Translations under genes and position numbers: made by a program | Shown here: piece after piece, positions 25,451-37,059 of the stretch | Numbering within the stretch: position 1 is the stretch's first letter | Layout: each line of letters opens with the position of its first letter | The notes under the pieces: generated by a model | What the model was told of the DNA's origin: nothing | Database searches by the model: none | The model's input: only the letters and a program-made list of their open reading frames with translations | Assembly: GCA_950295325.1 (NCBI GenBank) | Contig: OX485806.1 | Location: forward strand, 7,504,001 to 7,568,000 | Length of the DNA stretch: 64,000 bases | From: Polytrichum commune | Lineage: Eukaryota > Streptophyta > Polytrichopsida > Polytrichales > Polytrichaceae | Reading direction: 5' to 3'

Positions 25451-25823
25451 CCCACAACACTTTCAACTGATTATTGAACAAAGAATTGATGAGAAAGCTC
25501 TGAGGAAGAGGGCACACTGGCTTTGAGCTTTGTGTGTCTTAAATGTGATTTCAAGTGAGATTTCAGGTAGCAATGGCAATTCAAATCATGGCGGTATGAA
25601 ATAGGTAGGCACATCCTCAAGTGGCACTCGTCATATTTAGTTTGCTTTCCACTAACTTTTTTAGCTCAAGAAACCAGACTCGAATGATGTCCAGCAAAGC
25701 AAGCAAGGAGCAGAAATTTTGAAAGCTGATGTGAGGTGTTCCGTCATATTACAATAAATGCCTGGAAATAGATCTGTTGATCCTTGAAACTATGAACAGA
25801 TGGGTGATTGGTAAGAGAATAAG

Positions 25824-28800
25824 CTACAGGACAGCATCCAGTGATTTATGTACAGGTGTCGGTTGCCCGTCTGAGCCATTGCTGGACATGTCCACTCTGA
25901 CAATCAATGGTTGGCGAACTTCAGACATGTCATCAGTCGCACCAAGAGTTTCGGAGGCCGATAGCAAAGCTTCGGTGTCACCTCCGTTTTCTTCAATAGC
26001 AGTCTTCAGGGCGTCCCTGGCTATGCGTGTGACTATCACTGCCACCGCAACTGTAAAGACACAGGCAGTGTACACAATCAGTAGCAGGAAGTTTGAAGTT
26101 TGAAGTTGAATCCAGAAACATGCAGTACGGCATTGAACTTTAAACAATGACTCCAAAAATTTCAAATACTGGCATCCTTGAATTCCAAAAGGAGGAACTT
26201 ACTTGTTGCTAGAAGGCCAATTCCAAGCATGATCTGTAAAATATAACAGAACAGCATTACAAGGACACATGTGTCAATAAATCTGAATATAATGCACTAG
26301 CACATAACTGCTGCCCTGCAGTGGGCATGCAGAGTAAATCTAATTCCATTTGCCTGTCCTGTAAAAGGAATATTCTAACTTTGCAAAAGAGATAATATAT
26401 CCCTGGTAAAACTCATGGTTCTTGTTTTGGGTAAAATAGGAGGTTGGTGATATTGTTTTCTGGAGAAAATAGTTCAGCAGTTGTGTAATATCACTTACGA
26501 TGCGGGCTCTTGTGAAGTGAGAACCCCCATGACTTATATCTGCTATATCTTTGATTGTTGTACCCACGTACACAAATGCTAATGTGATAGGCTGCCATGA
26601 AAATGCAAGACATTAGTTGAGTTGTGTGACAAGTTGAAAACCCCAGAACAAATTTACTTGAAATAACAAACACAAGCCACGATCTTCAATTGAAACAACA
26701 TCACCATCTTCTGAAACAAACAAACTGACGAAGGTGGAAATTGAAACATCATGATAGGCACTTGAGCTACTCATTCCCCTACAAGCAGTAGCCTATGTGT
26801 TAATGCCACTACCCTCCTATTCAAACCCTTCGTAATATTCCACTTAAAAGTCCTGGAATGGGCACTGTTATCTTTGAAGGTTAATAGTTGTAAGGAGTCA
26901 TACCATCATCCCAAACCACGATGCCATAATATAGCTAGTGGTGCTGATGGGGGTGACTGACAGCAGGTAATTCAGTACATTGAATGGTAATAGTGGCACA
27001 AGCCGCAGCAACAACACAATCTGCACAATCAAGCAATTTCCAGCTGAGATGGATGCAATAGGTATACATATTCTCAATTTCTTTCTAGTGCCTTAACAAC
27101 CAGAAAACAAACAAGCAAACTGATGGAGGTATAAAGAGCTCATATCAAAGAAGGGCAATCATGCACTTATTTATCTATTTTCCAGATTCAGCATTCAACT
27201 ATTGAAGTGGAAACCTAGCCCAGGGGTACTCAGGACAAGCAACACAGACCATCTAAAGCAGTGTGTTGCAGACAAAAAGATGCAAAGCACCTAGTACAGC
27301 AAAAGAAACTGGCTCTATCCCTGCCAATCTCCTCTCTCTATTCCCGCTCTACAGAATACTTTCCAACATCACTAATTTCAAGATAACTTCAACGAGTCCA
27401 GATACCCTGCCATAGTAGATATGAGCTATATAAAGCTTCTGTGTCTCATCAACTCGCAGAAATTCTCTGCTTCTCTTATTGCTTACGAATGTCACCCACT
27501 CTTGAATTGAATAACATAGGTTATTACACTTGTGTTTCGGTGTTGTGCACATATTACTCCATAATAAAAGTGAAAGGTATATGGATGGCATACCTTGAAA
27601 CCAGACTTGCGAACTGCAATTGCAATAGCTTGGAACTGTGGATAGTCCTTCAGCTTTGAGGTCACATATGATCTGCCAACCTGCAAATCACTCTGAACAG
27701 TTAAGAAACTCCTCTACTTGGATAAAGGTAGAAATGCAATTATGATGGAAACAACTTCAGCAATATGTAACAAGGATCCCACATCCCCCTAATTGACAGT
27801 TTGAATGCAGACAGGGCTTGCACCCTAGAGGAGTGGGTGTCAATAGTAAACTTTTGTTGTATTGCTGCTAGCGCTGTTCCCAATGAAGGAGAAAACAATA
27901 TGGTGAATGATCAATGTACTGACCGTTCTCCCAACCATGAATGCTGCAGTAGCACCCAATGTTGATCCTAGAGAATCCGTCACAAAGCCCACCGCCAACC
28001 CAAACAGATAGCCTCCTCCCAACTGCGCAAAGCAGATCAAACTCTCAGATATGGAATCACAAACATATCAACTACTTGAAGGCCAGTTGATGTGGTAAAT
28101 AAGGGGTTACCGCTTGTCAGAAAAGCTCCTCCATTAAATGAATCGCAAACTCTGAACTTGGAAGTAAATCAAATAATCTACAATTCTCCTTCTTGTGCTG
28201 GGCTATTAGTGCATACAGATTCTACAAACTCCAGTGGCATGTGGATCTGTAGGACTTAAGAGGTACCTACTGAATGTTCCTATGCAGCAAACATCTTCAG
28301 GCATCCTGAACAATCTCAAAGACACAACTCCTCACAATATGCCAAGGACACAACACAATGTGGATCACCTATTATTGAGCACAATGCCAGTGTTGTCAGA
28401 ATTTTTTACAATGGTGATAGTTGGCAAAATACCGTGAGAATAGAAGCAGGGATAGCCAAAACCGTGCATGGAACATACGCCAATGCCCTGCAAATTCACA
28501 CATCCAATGAACTAGAACTTAATGTCTCTTAGTGTTGATCAACTTTAATACTGAAAAGATGCAGAATGAAGATGGATTTATAATATAGAGCAAGGACGCA
28601 GTCAACTTACAAAATGATTGGACCCCATGGGCCGACATCTTTTTGCACCCAGATTAGAAAGTGCTTCAAAGTCTGCATACAGTTCACAGAATGAGATTGG
28701 AAGTATTCAATACTATGTGCGCAGTGCAATTAGATTGATCTTGAATGTTGTGCTTAAGCTAGGTTCCAGAAGCGAATTTAGGACCTTCAAATGCACCAAG

Positions 28801-28938
28801 CAGAAGTCATGGTCGTGGGAGTAAGACTTCATTTACCCTTTCAACATAGTGAGAAAAATGTGGCAACTGCACGACAGAAATGAGGATAAGCAGAAATGCA
28901 ATGACGGTCAATAATGATCGCCACACTCTTGTGGACAT
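25824..28938 (-). CDS. VTT-domain (TVP38/TMEM64, SNARE-associated Golgi family) membrane protein, 290 aa
   Basis: Nine coding exons on the minus strand: 28938-28837, 28672-28611, 28487-28433, 28022-27924, 27680-27594, 27020-26904, 26591-26499, 26233-26203 and 26050-25824. All junctions use GT/AG and close in one frame. Residues 9-25 form a membrane segment. The VTT domain runs from about residue 42: WVQKDVGPWGP, then GGGYLFGLAVGFVTDS at 75-90, the FMVGRTVGR turn near 101-109, and LLLRLVPLLPFNVLNY near 138-153. A final hydrophobic segment lies at 205-226 with an acidic cytosolic tail. VTT/DedA proteins are multi-pass endomembrane proteins; some relatives are lipid scramblases, but the activity of this one is not shown by the sequence. 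The start is the ATG after the leader acceptor; a GTG further upstream is in frame but is not needed. Exon 8 is only 31 nt. The gene is convergent with p62. Confidence 0.93.
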
Positions 28939-29040
28939 GCTTATCCTCCAGCGCCGCCCCTTCCGGCCGTGCTCCAATGCCGATCGTTTCCCGGCCAGGT
29001 GGGCACGGAATTTAGATGAGTTCGCCAGCGTTACAACTTT

Positions 29041-29810
29041 TCTGAACAATCTAATATGTTGTTGTGCATTCCCAGTCCAGCTCCTCTTTTTCACTTTTTA
29101 AGTATCACCTCCAAACTCCCAATTTGGATGCTTTCATGCCCTCCGATCACCATTCTTTTCTGGAGCACCTCACAATCATGCCTTCTTCATTCCTCTTCTG
29201 CTGCCAACATGCGTTCTTCCACACCTTCCAACTATTTGCAATTGGAGCAAAACATTCACCTCACCGCACTGCATCCAACAACCGCATTGCCACATTCAGC
29301 TACTAGTAATATCCATAACATATAGGGAGAACGAACTTAGCAACCCTACCAATGATTCAGACACCCTTCACATCTGCCGTGATAGAAGATTGGCATAGTG
29401 CAGAAACCAGGACGACAAATAGAGTTTCCAAAGGCAGAAGATCGAGGACGCTAGGAGCGGCACAGAGAATGAAACAAAGAAAACCAACCCATGTAACCTA
29501 AGTGTGACTTCCCAGAACACCAGAAACCAATGCACTCTGTCCAATTTGGGGGGCAAACAAATAAAGAGCTCATAACGTAGCAGAAGCTCTACATACCTGC
29601 AAACCAACATAAAACACACATTGCACAACCGAGATGAACCTACATTACCACACTCTGCGCAATGACATGATGATTCTCCGAACCTTCCACAACCAAAATT
29701 GAATCAGAATAGTGAACCACGATGTGCTTTACCACTACTACTAACTACCGATCTCACATTCCACTATGAGGCTCCTCATCCCTTAGCTCCAGCCAATGCC
29801 ACCGACGTAC
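29041..29810 (-). other. Leader intron of the VTT gene (probable)
   Basis: The donor ACGCAG|GTACGTCGG (exon end 29811, intron from 29810) is conserved with the p62 leader. The proposed acceptor is ATTAGATTGTTCAG, which would leave about 100 nt of leader before the ATG at 28938. The donor is well supported by conservation; the acceptor is the weaker call, and it sits beyond the end of the duplicated segment. Confidence 0.5.
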
Positions 29811-30375
29811 CTGCGTAGCAATCGAAGCTCGCGAAATACTCCAGAGCATAGGAAGCTCCACCCTCCAGCTCCCTCTCTCGCTCACAAACACACATACACC
29901 CTGCCCCAGCCAAACAAACAGAACTAGGGCCACGTGGGCCCGCTCCCAGTCCGATCAATCGAGCATCCCCTGTCTCAAAACCTGCTAAACCTAGCTCCAA
30001 CACACCGCGACCTACGAATTCCCTCTCCTCTCCACTCCACTCCCCCCGCACCGATGCACCTCCAATCCTTTCACACGGAATCTGAACTCGCTCCCGATGC
30101 ACTGCAGATTAGGCCGACAGAACGCAAAGCGCAGGAAGGAATGGGACGAAACCCCATAGGAGACCAACAAAACCCTAGAGAGAAGAGTGGGAGACGGGGG
30201 GAGGAGTAAACTCAGTGCGCAATTAAGGGGTCGTTGCGTTCCTTGTAGAAAGGGGGAGGTGAAAGAGAGGTCGATGCAGGGAATGAGAGTGAGGGAGTCA
30301 AGGATTTGGCGATGGCGATGGAGGCGGCCAGATTGCGAGGAGGAGATGATTATTGCGAGTGACGATGCTTTCGTT
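29105..30375 (-). repeat. VTT-gene promoter/leader: minus-strand copy of the inverted duplication
   Basis: Reading 30375 down to 29105 gives the counterpart of 18785-19890 in the same order: CCATCGCCATCGCC, CAAGGAACGCAACGACCCCTTAATTGC, the TAGGGTTTTGTTGG block, CATCGGGAGCGAGTTCAGAT, GCTCTGGAGTATTTCGCGAG, the splice donor, GGAGAATCATCATGTCATTG, and AAATTGGGAGTTTGGAGGT. Indels of tens of bp separate the copies, and substitutions are common but alignment is continuous. In both copies the segment precedes a start codon, at about 170 bp here and about 900 bp for p62. Confidence 0.85.
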
Positions 30376-30449
30376 CTCCTTCTTCCTCACTTCGTCGCGG
30401 GGGAACCAGTGTCGCTGAGAAACTCAAGAGAGGTCTCTTGAATTATGAG

Positions 30450-30491
30450 GGGTAGGTAGGTGGCTGGGTAGGTAGGTAGGTAAGTAGGTAG
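30450..30491. repeat. (GGTA)n microsatellite
   Basis: GGTAGGTAGGT runs interrupted by GGCTG and AAGTA, just outside the VTT-gene leader copy. Confidence 0.9.
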
Positions 30492-30610
30492 AAAATAGGT
30501 AGTCATGTAGGGTATATGCACTAGGACCATTCAATACCCGGGTATATCCGGATCGGTCCCGGGTATCTTGATGGGTATAAAATACAACAGGTGTAATATA
30601 ACCAACTACA

Positions 30611-30723
30611 TTGTAATAGGGGAGGCCCATGAGACAAGGCAATATCAAAAAAGCTTGGGCTCCCATCCTCGGAGGGTCCTTATTTTTTATAACGCCTTGT
30701 CTCTTGGGCCTCCCCTATTACAA
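30611..30723. mobile_element. Hairpin element with 30-bp terminal inverted repeats
   Basis: The arm 30611-30640 and the reverse complement of 30694-30723 match at 29 of 30 positions (one T/A difference in the middle). The loop of 53 bp is unpaired. The arms start TTGTAATAGGGGAGGCCCA. Total size is 113 bp. It could be a very short MITE or a small-RNA hairpin; no target duplication is evident. Confidence 0.85.
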
Positions 30724-33330
30724 AAATAGACGTAGAGACCGCACGTAAAGACCTAGCCTTAATTTCATCTAGGGTTTAACGAAGCGGGAGTCATTGGAAA
30801 TCGAATCGTAAGAGAGATCATTGGAAGGGAGATTATGAGGTGAGGATGAGGTGCCTTGTAGTGACAAACATAATTTAGGGCCATGTTTTTGCAGAGCATA
30901 GACCCCGATGCGAATTCCTTAAACCATTGGGAATTTGGCCTCGATGGCTTTACATGCTAGAAAGCCCAACACAAATGATGTTATGTTGTGATGAAACTTT
31001 GTTGGTTGTTTTCCACACCCAACCCCCATTGTTGCTCCCAGGTACATTCCACAATTGGAATTGCACAGCAGTCTAAAATGTTGTAACTATTTAATGATAT
31101 TGTCATATTTTTACCAAGTGAAGTCATTTATGTTTTGTAATGTTTGAACAACCTATCGAGCTTTTGTTAGTAAATGTTGAACTACCGAATAAGAACAAGA
31201 CGTTATTGCATTGTGTAACTCCAAATAGTAACATGCACCAATTGAGATGATTAGTGTAGTGCAATTCTGCACGATCGAATTGCACCAACGCTCTTAGAGG
31301 TGAATCATGGCACATAATGGCACAATATTAATGCTAAGAAAATAACAATGGTTTATGGTGGGAGATTCTACATAATGATCAATGGTGTATATTTATAAAA
31401 TTATGATTTATGATCTTTATTTTCAAATATGTATTAATTTAAAATTGGATATTGAGACCGTTCATAAGTTGTTTATTTGAATATTGATATGTACCAAGGA
31501 GGCGGGTAGTAAAAATTGACCTCTATATATTCACTTTGAGGATTCATTTTTACATAATAATTATAATAATGTTTCATGATATAACGCTATATAAACTCAA
31601 ATATGTATTAGAAATAGCGGTGAAATGGCCATTTGAAAGCATTGGGGGTCCAAGTCTAATCAAATATGTATTGTAAATGTAATGTAATCATTATGAAATG
31701 TGAAATATATTTGTATAGAACATGCCCCAAAACAGTGATTAAAACTTTTAATGGTTGAGCATGTCAAAGTCCATCACATAGGGCATAAGCCATGTGCAAA
31801 CTAGCAGTTTAGCTCCTCTTCTTCACTTTACCATTCCTCTTTTCTATTTCTACACCTCCACCTACTATGTCACGACTATTACAAATGTGAAAAACATTTT
31901 CAGTCTAACCTCAATGTTGAGATCTAATTTTGGAAATTTACGTGCATAGAATATGGCCAAAAACAACAGTTGAAACTTCAATGAGTTCATCACAAAGGGC
32001 ATAAGCCATCTCTGACTTTAGGTCTTCAATGGATTAATCGACATGAACGGTATCATATGGCTAGAGCTTTGTGGTGTTTATGTAAGTAAGCTTCGTGCAT
32101 TGAGAAAGTGAAAACACAATGAGTTGTTTTATAAACCTAAAGACTTCTTGTCAGTCTATTTTATTTCAATGTTCATATTTCAAGAAATTGACTTTAATGA
32201 CTTGAATTAGTCCAATGAAGTCCAATAAGAATGATTCGGTTGTAATAAATGATCGGTTTGTGGTAATCCGGAATCATTCAATCCCATAATGAATGAGTTT
32301 ACATAGAGACCGTGAAGCTCAACCCGATATCTTTCAAGTTCAAAGCTCGAACGCGCTTCTTTTGGGAAGCTTTCGGGGAATTTCTAGATGGATTTCAACA
32401 ACAAAAGAGTTATGGGGGGGGTAGGAAAGTAGGGCGGTGTGTAGGGTATAGGACTAGGCATTGCCTTGAGATCATTCCTTGTGGAAAGGTATGTAAAATA
32501 TGTGGCGCTATCAAAGGGCATTTCCAAATTCACACATACTTTTGGTTGTTGAATCGGATCGAGATTTTTTTTGTTTCATTTGGTTAGCAATTGAGAGTAT
32601 AAAATATTATTATAAATTTGTATTTCATGGTTTCAATGAGAAAAATTGAGAGATCAAAGTGAGAATTTCCTTTTGTTGTATACAAATTCGTTGGGCATAT
32701 CAACTGTGTTTATCGTAGCTCTTTAGCAGCTTGGGCACCTTTATGCTTAATAGTTAACTAAAGTGAAAAAATAAGCTAGACAACCCATAAAATAAGATTC
32801 TAAAATTATGAAGACTCAAGAAGTGATTCAAAATATGGCAGACATTCATTCCCGTTTGCTTATCTTGTTCCCGTTTTTATGGTAGCGTGACAATATGACT
32901 TGTGGAGCAAATTCAAGCTTGTATTGTTTTTAGACCACGAGTGAAGACGCTATTGAAGTTATTTGATGCTACTTTGCTAGATTTCAGTGAATGTCACTTG
33001 CATTATTGTGATTCTAGGCACTCTTTGAATGTTATTTCTTTGTTTTTTTGGACACTCAACGAACTTTATTTCTCATAAATTTAGGCACCTTCAAAATGAA
33101 TTATTTTACGCCCAAGTTGCTAGAGAGCTATGGTACTCTTGACCCTAGAGATGGGCTCCAATAGTGTGAACAAATCGTCCAATCCCATCGCCACATGTGT
33201 CTTTTGGTACCCATTCTTAATTCCAAGGCAAAAGGAAATGTTTCCGGAGGCAAGGTACTTCTTGTACCTTGGACAATCACTTGGGTGGACCACGTAATCA
33301 AACCGCTTCATCCCGTGTAAAGAGGATGTG
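30724..33330. other. AT-rich spacer, no gene recognised
   Basis: Short frames only. A near-repeat lies within: ATAGAACATGCCCCAAAACAG..TGA (about 31716) and ATAGAATATGGCCAAAAACAAC (about 31946), each followed by GGGCATAAGCCAT, a loose 230-bp tandem pair. Nothing protein-like. Confidence 0.4.
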
Positions 33331-33334
33331 TTGT

Positions 33335-33540
33335 AGTTGGCAGAACACTGGGCCACTTTACGCTAAAGCTTGAGGGCCCATGACCGTTGAAATTTAAAAT
33401 CCTTCATTGGTGGAAAACATCGGGACCATCTCACCTCACTTTTCGCTAGAGCTCTAGGGCCTAAGTGACCAAGAAAGTTTGAAGGGATGAAACCCTACAT
33501 GGAGTCTTACATGAAATGCAATGTATTGAATTTTATGGGC
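33335..33540 (-). repeat. Dispersed repeat family R3, copy 1 (inverted)
   Basis: The reverse complement aligns with 58150-58330 and with 44680-44880. Shared blocks are AAGCTTGAGGGC, ATTG.TGGAAAAC, GGGACCATC.C.CTTCACTTT, TAGAGC..TAGGGCCT and CCTACATG.AGTC.TACAT. It is non-coding. Confidence 0.65.
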
Positions 33541-36000
33541 TATCTGGTTTTGGGTCAAGCCCAACTCAAAGGGTTGAGTCTAATACAAAACCGGGAGACC
33601 ATGACGTTATGAAATTTCACAACCCCCCGATAAATTGTAACTTATTGCATGGACGAGTTTTTGGTGTGAATACCCATTTATGTATCATACACATGTATAT
33701 ATTTTCATGTGTAATGTATTTTATAAGCTATACGTACTTAACATGATATATGTTTATAAGGTATATGTATACATGTATATATCTTGTTGTGCTAACCCTT
33801 AACTTCCCAAGGTTATGAAAGGGTTGTTTTGAGTGCATTTCACTTGATGTTGTTTGTGGAATTTCAATGGACAAATTTTGAGGTCAAAATGGTATATATC
33901 CATAAGATCTTGAAACATGGGAGATGGAGCTATTTGCATGGGGGAAGATGGGATACGAAACACCATATGGATTTCTGAAGCATAACATGAAAATGTCATG
34001 TTTAACCCCCTCCCCCCAATGAATAACCTTTGACCAACTAAATTCACCTAGAAAATGAGTGGAATGCTTGTGCAATCCACTAGACAATAAGAACCCACTG
34101 GTAGTAAAGCACCTCCACAAAATTCTTAGGCCAAAATGTGCAAATCATAATGAGCTAGCCACCTTGCAACCATGTTATCTAAATGGTCTCGTATATTCTA
34201 GCTACAAGATTGCAAAGAATCCCTTCAATTTCAAAGAGCGTCCAAAACTGAAATTGATCGGTTGATGTGAGCATGAAGAAATTGTTCACAAGAACATCAC
34301 AAAATATATCACTTCTACCAAAAATAACATCATTGATGTTCATCCAAAGTTTGCATCGAAGTGGCAATCATCGATGGGAGTGAATATCCTCACATGAGCT
34401 CCCAACAAATAAAAAAACATAACCACTTCCATTTTCACATTTTTATAGACATTCAAATCATCTTCAAATTACATGGATTAGGTGTCTATGGGTAGATATT
34501 CATGTTGGCTTGATGTTCACAGTAATTTTTGTGTGGATGAACGAGGTAGGTGGGGTCAATGTAGGGCAAAAATCATTCATCAACCATAAAACGGTTGCTT
34601 GGGAAGTTAGGGGGGTTAGAGACTCTTCAATATTATGTACAATCGATGATATTTTAGTTCAATATTCACACTTTTCAGTTCGTTCCGTTTCAAGTGTTGA
34701 CACACAAGCCATGTTCAGTAAACCCGTTTCAGGTTCACATATGAGCTCGTGACTATGCTCAAGGTGAAGCATCTTTCATTCATGCAAACCCCTTGTGACT
34801 AGCATCATCTCTCTCTTGTTCGCACACAAGAATGTCCACATTACATCTCATCATCTATATTATTATACTGTGCATTTTGGTTTAGGGTTTCAATAATGAA
34901 ATTTGATTCTTCATGTGGAATTCTACGAGGTCCCGATCATTTGAATAACAACAATTGCCCATTTCAGTCGTAGTCTTTTTGTAACGACACTAGCGCAAGC
35001 ATGAATTAGTGGATTGGCACAATACCTAGTTGAAATATGAAATTTTATTTTAGTGGGATGTCAATAAGTGTATGATTGAGATCCTCACCACCGTAAAAGT
35101 GGCAGTCCCGATGGTAGCCCATGGGCAAAGAGACTTGCATTTATTTATGCTCTCTTCTTACGGAAGCTAGCAAATACTACCAATATTTGACGTGTGGAAA
35201 GAATCTAAAGATGATTGTTTAACTCAATCCAAACCCATGAAAACGCCATATAACACTACTAGACAAGTTGTCATAATTGGTATTTTTTAAAGGTTTTGAA
35301 GTCCTATCTTCACTATTTTCTTTGGAAAGTTATCCAAAAAAGATTTCGATATTGTACCTATATCCCACCTTGACTTTCATACAATGCATTCCAAGTATAT
35401 CTTTCAAAAGTAATAGAGATCATTCAAGATGTGCACGAAGTTTGAACCTCGTGCACATAACATTCCGTAGTTGTTATTACTTGTTGCATTCTAGTAATAT
35501 TAATACGATGCTTCACTCAAGTTTTTTGACTTGAATCTACCAGTGCAATGTTATGATGTGAGAATAAACATCATATAATTTAAATAGAAATCTGGTTTAT
35601 TCCCGACTCCACCCAACGTACATACTCAGGTGAATAATGTTATTCAATTGCTTCAAGCACACATGCTATAGGGAGTGTTTTGTTTCGTCTTTACCAATGC
35701 CGTTATGTAGTTTCCGTGTGATATTCATGAGGTTCTAGGCCAATCTAGGAACAACATGTGGTATACATGAGAAAGCTTAATTACATTGACCCTCAAAAGT
35801 AACTTAATGACTCGCTACATCAATTTTCACACACAATGCCAAGCGAATCAAAACAATAACATACAAACTTTCACTTATGTAAGTTGTTAGTCATACTCTA
35901 GTACATCATTTCCAAAGTCTCATGTCTATTGCAAAACCACACATGGAGAAATAGTGATTTGAAGAAAACTATATACATTAACTATGTTTTGTAACCTACA
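33541..36000. other. AT-rich spacer, no gene recognised
   Basis: No frame with family resemblance. Low-complexity TATATGTATA stretches occur near 33680-33785. Confidence 0.4.
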
Positions 36001-36041
36001 TCTACCTATAGATCAATCATTTGTCCACCCTCCTATAGAAG

Positions 36042-37052
36042 CTAAAACATCTTGAATATAATTGGGCATATTATGATAGAACTTTTGACACTGCTCAAGA
36101 GTGATGGAATGGAAAGAAGCTCACACACGCTCCACAATTGAAGCATTCCTTTGGTTGGTGTTGGATACTTGTTCAATTTCCATTTCACAAGTTCCCACAC
36201 ATGCTCCATTGGATTTAGGTCAAGTGATTGATGAGGCCAAAGTAAGTACATCAAAATTTTGCATCGACAACCGTTGCTTGACTAATTTTGCAATTTGATT
36301 AGGTCATTATCATGTTGAAATATGACAAGAGAAGGGTTAAAATAATACTATTCAATTGTCTTCATGACCCCATCTCAAAGAATGTTAAGATGCAAAGCTT
36401 ATGTTATATTCCCCTCTATCTTGCATATGTAATCTATGCCACAAGAAGTCATACAACCCCACAAAATTTCTTTAAAAAAAAATTGCACCATCTCCATGTT
36501 TAATTGTTTGACTCACATGATGAGCTTGTAATTGAGTTTCTCCATCCCTCACTCAACACAGAGTGCGACAAATCAAACTAAAATTGATTGATCTTAGTGT
36601 CATCAATAAAAATCACCAATGCCAATCATGAATAGTCAGTCCAATCTTGGTGACCTTGAGCAAATTCCAACCTCACCGCACATTCTTGGCCGTGAGCAAC
36701 AACTTCTTTTGCTTCTCTAATGACCCAATACTTGCTCATGAAGTCCATGCCTCTTTGTGTTGGTGCTCACTACCACATTTAAGTGCTCACACAAAGCATT
36801 CCTCACATCTACAACGTTATTTAGTCCACCAATTGTAATGGCTCTTACATGTGCTCGTCGTTGAGCAAGGGTGATGTTTCTTGGGTGCCCTCCTATTGAA
36901 GGCTTCACATGAGGAACACACTCTCTAACAAATCCCAAAGCATGTAGATTGAGGGATACCCAATAATTTCGACATTTTACGTGTGCTACGCCCATGCTGC
37001 AATAGGCTATAGCATTCATCCTTTTCTCCTGTGGTAATGTTGTCATGGGCAA
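36042..37052 (-). pseudogene. Degenerate Tc1/mariner-superfamily transposase
   Basis: Reading the minus strand from 37052 downward gives a helix-turn-helix-like N-terminus, then KPSIGGHPRNITLAQRRAHV and ITIGGLNNVVDVRNALCEHL (the second HTH and linker). In broken frames follow LEFAQGHQDWTDYSW, IFIDDTKINQF (the second-block Asp region), HVSQTIKHGDGAIFF, a QHDNDP-like block, and finally WPHQSLDLNPMEHVWELVK, the DDE_3 signature around the last catalytic acidic residue (36050-36240). The order and spacing match Tc1/mariner transposases of about 340 residues. Several in-frame stops and frameshifts make it inactive. I could not define terminal inverted repeats or a TA duplication. Confidence 0.85.
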
Positions 37053-37059
37053 AGAATTC

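Noticed and set aside
28939-29094. N-terminal extension of the VTT protein to an upstream GTG
   Set aside because: It is not an ATG, the extension is basic and unlike the family, and the segment is better explained as leader.
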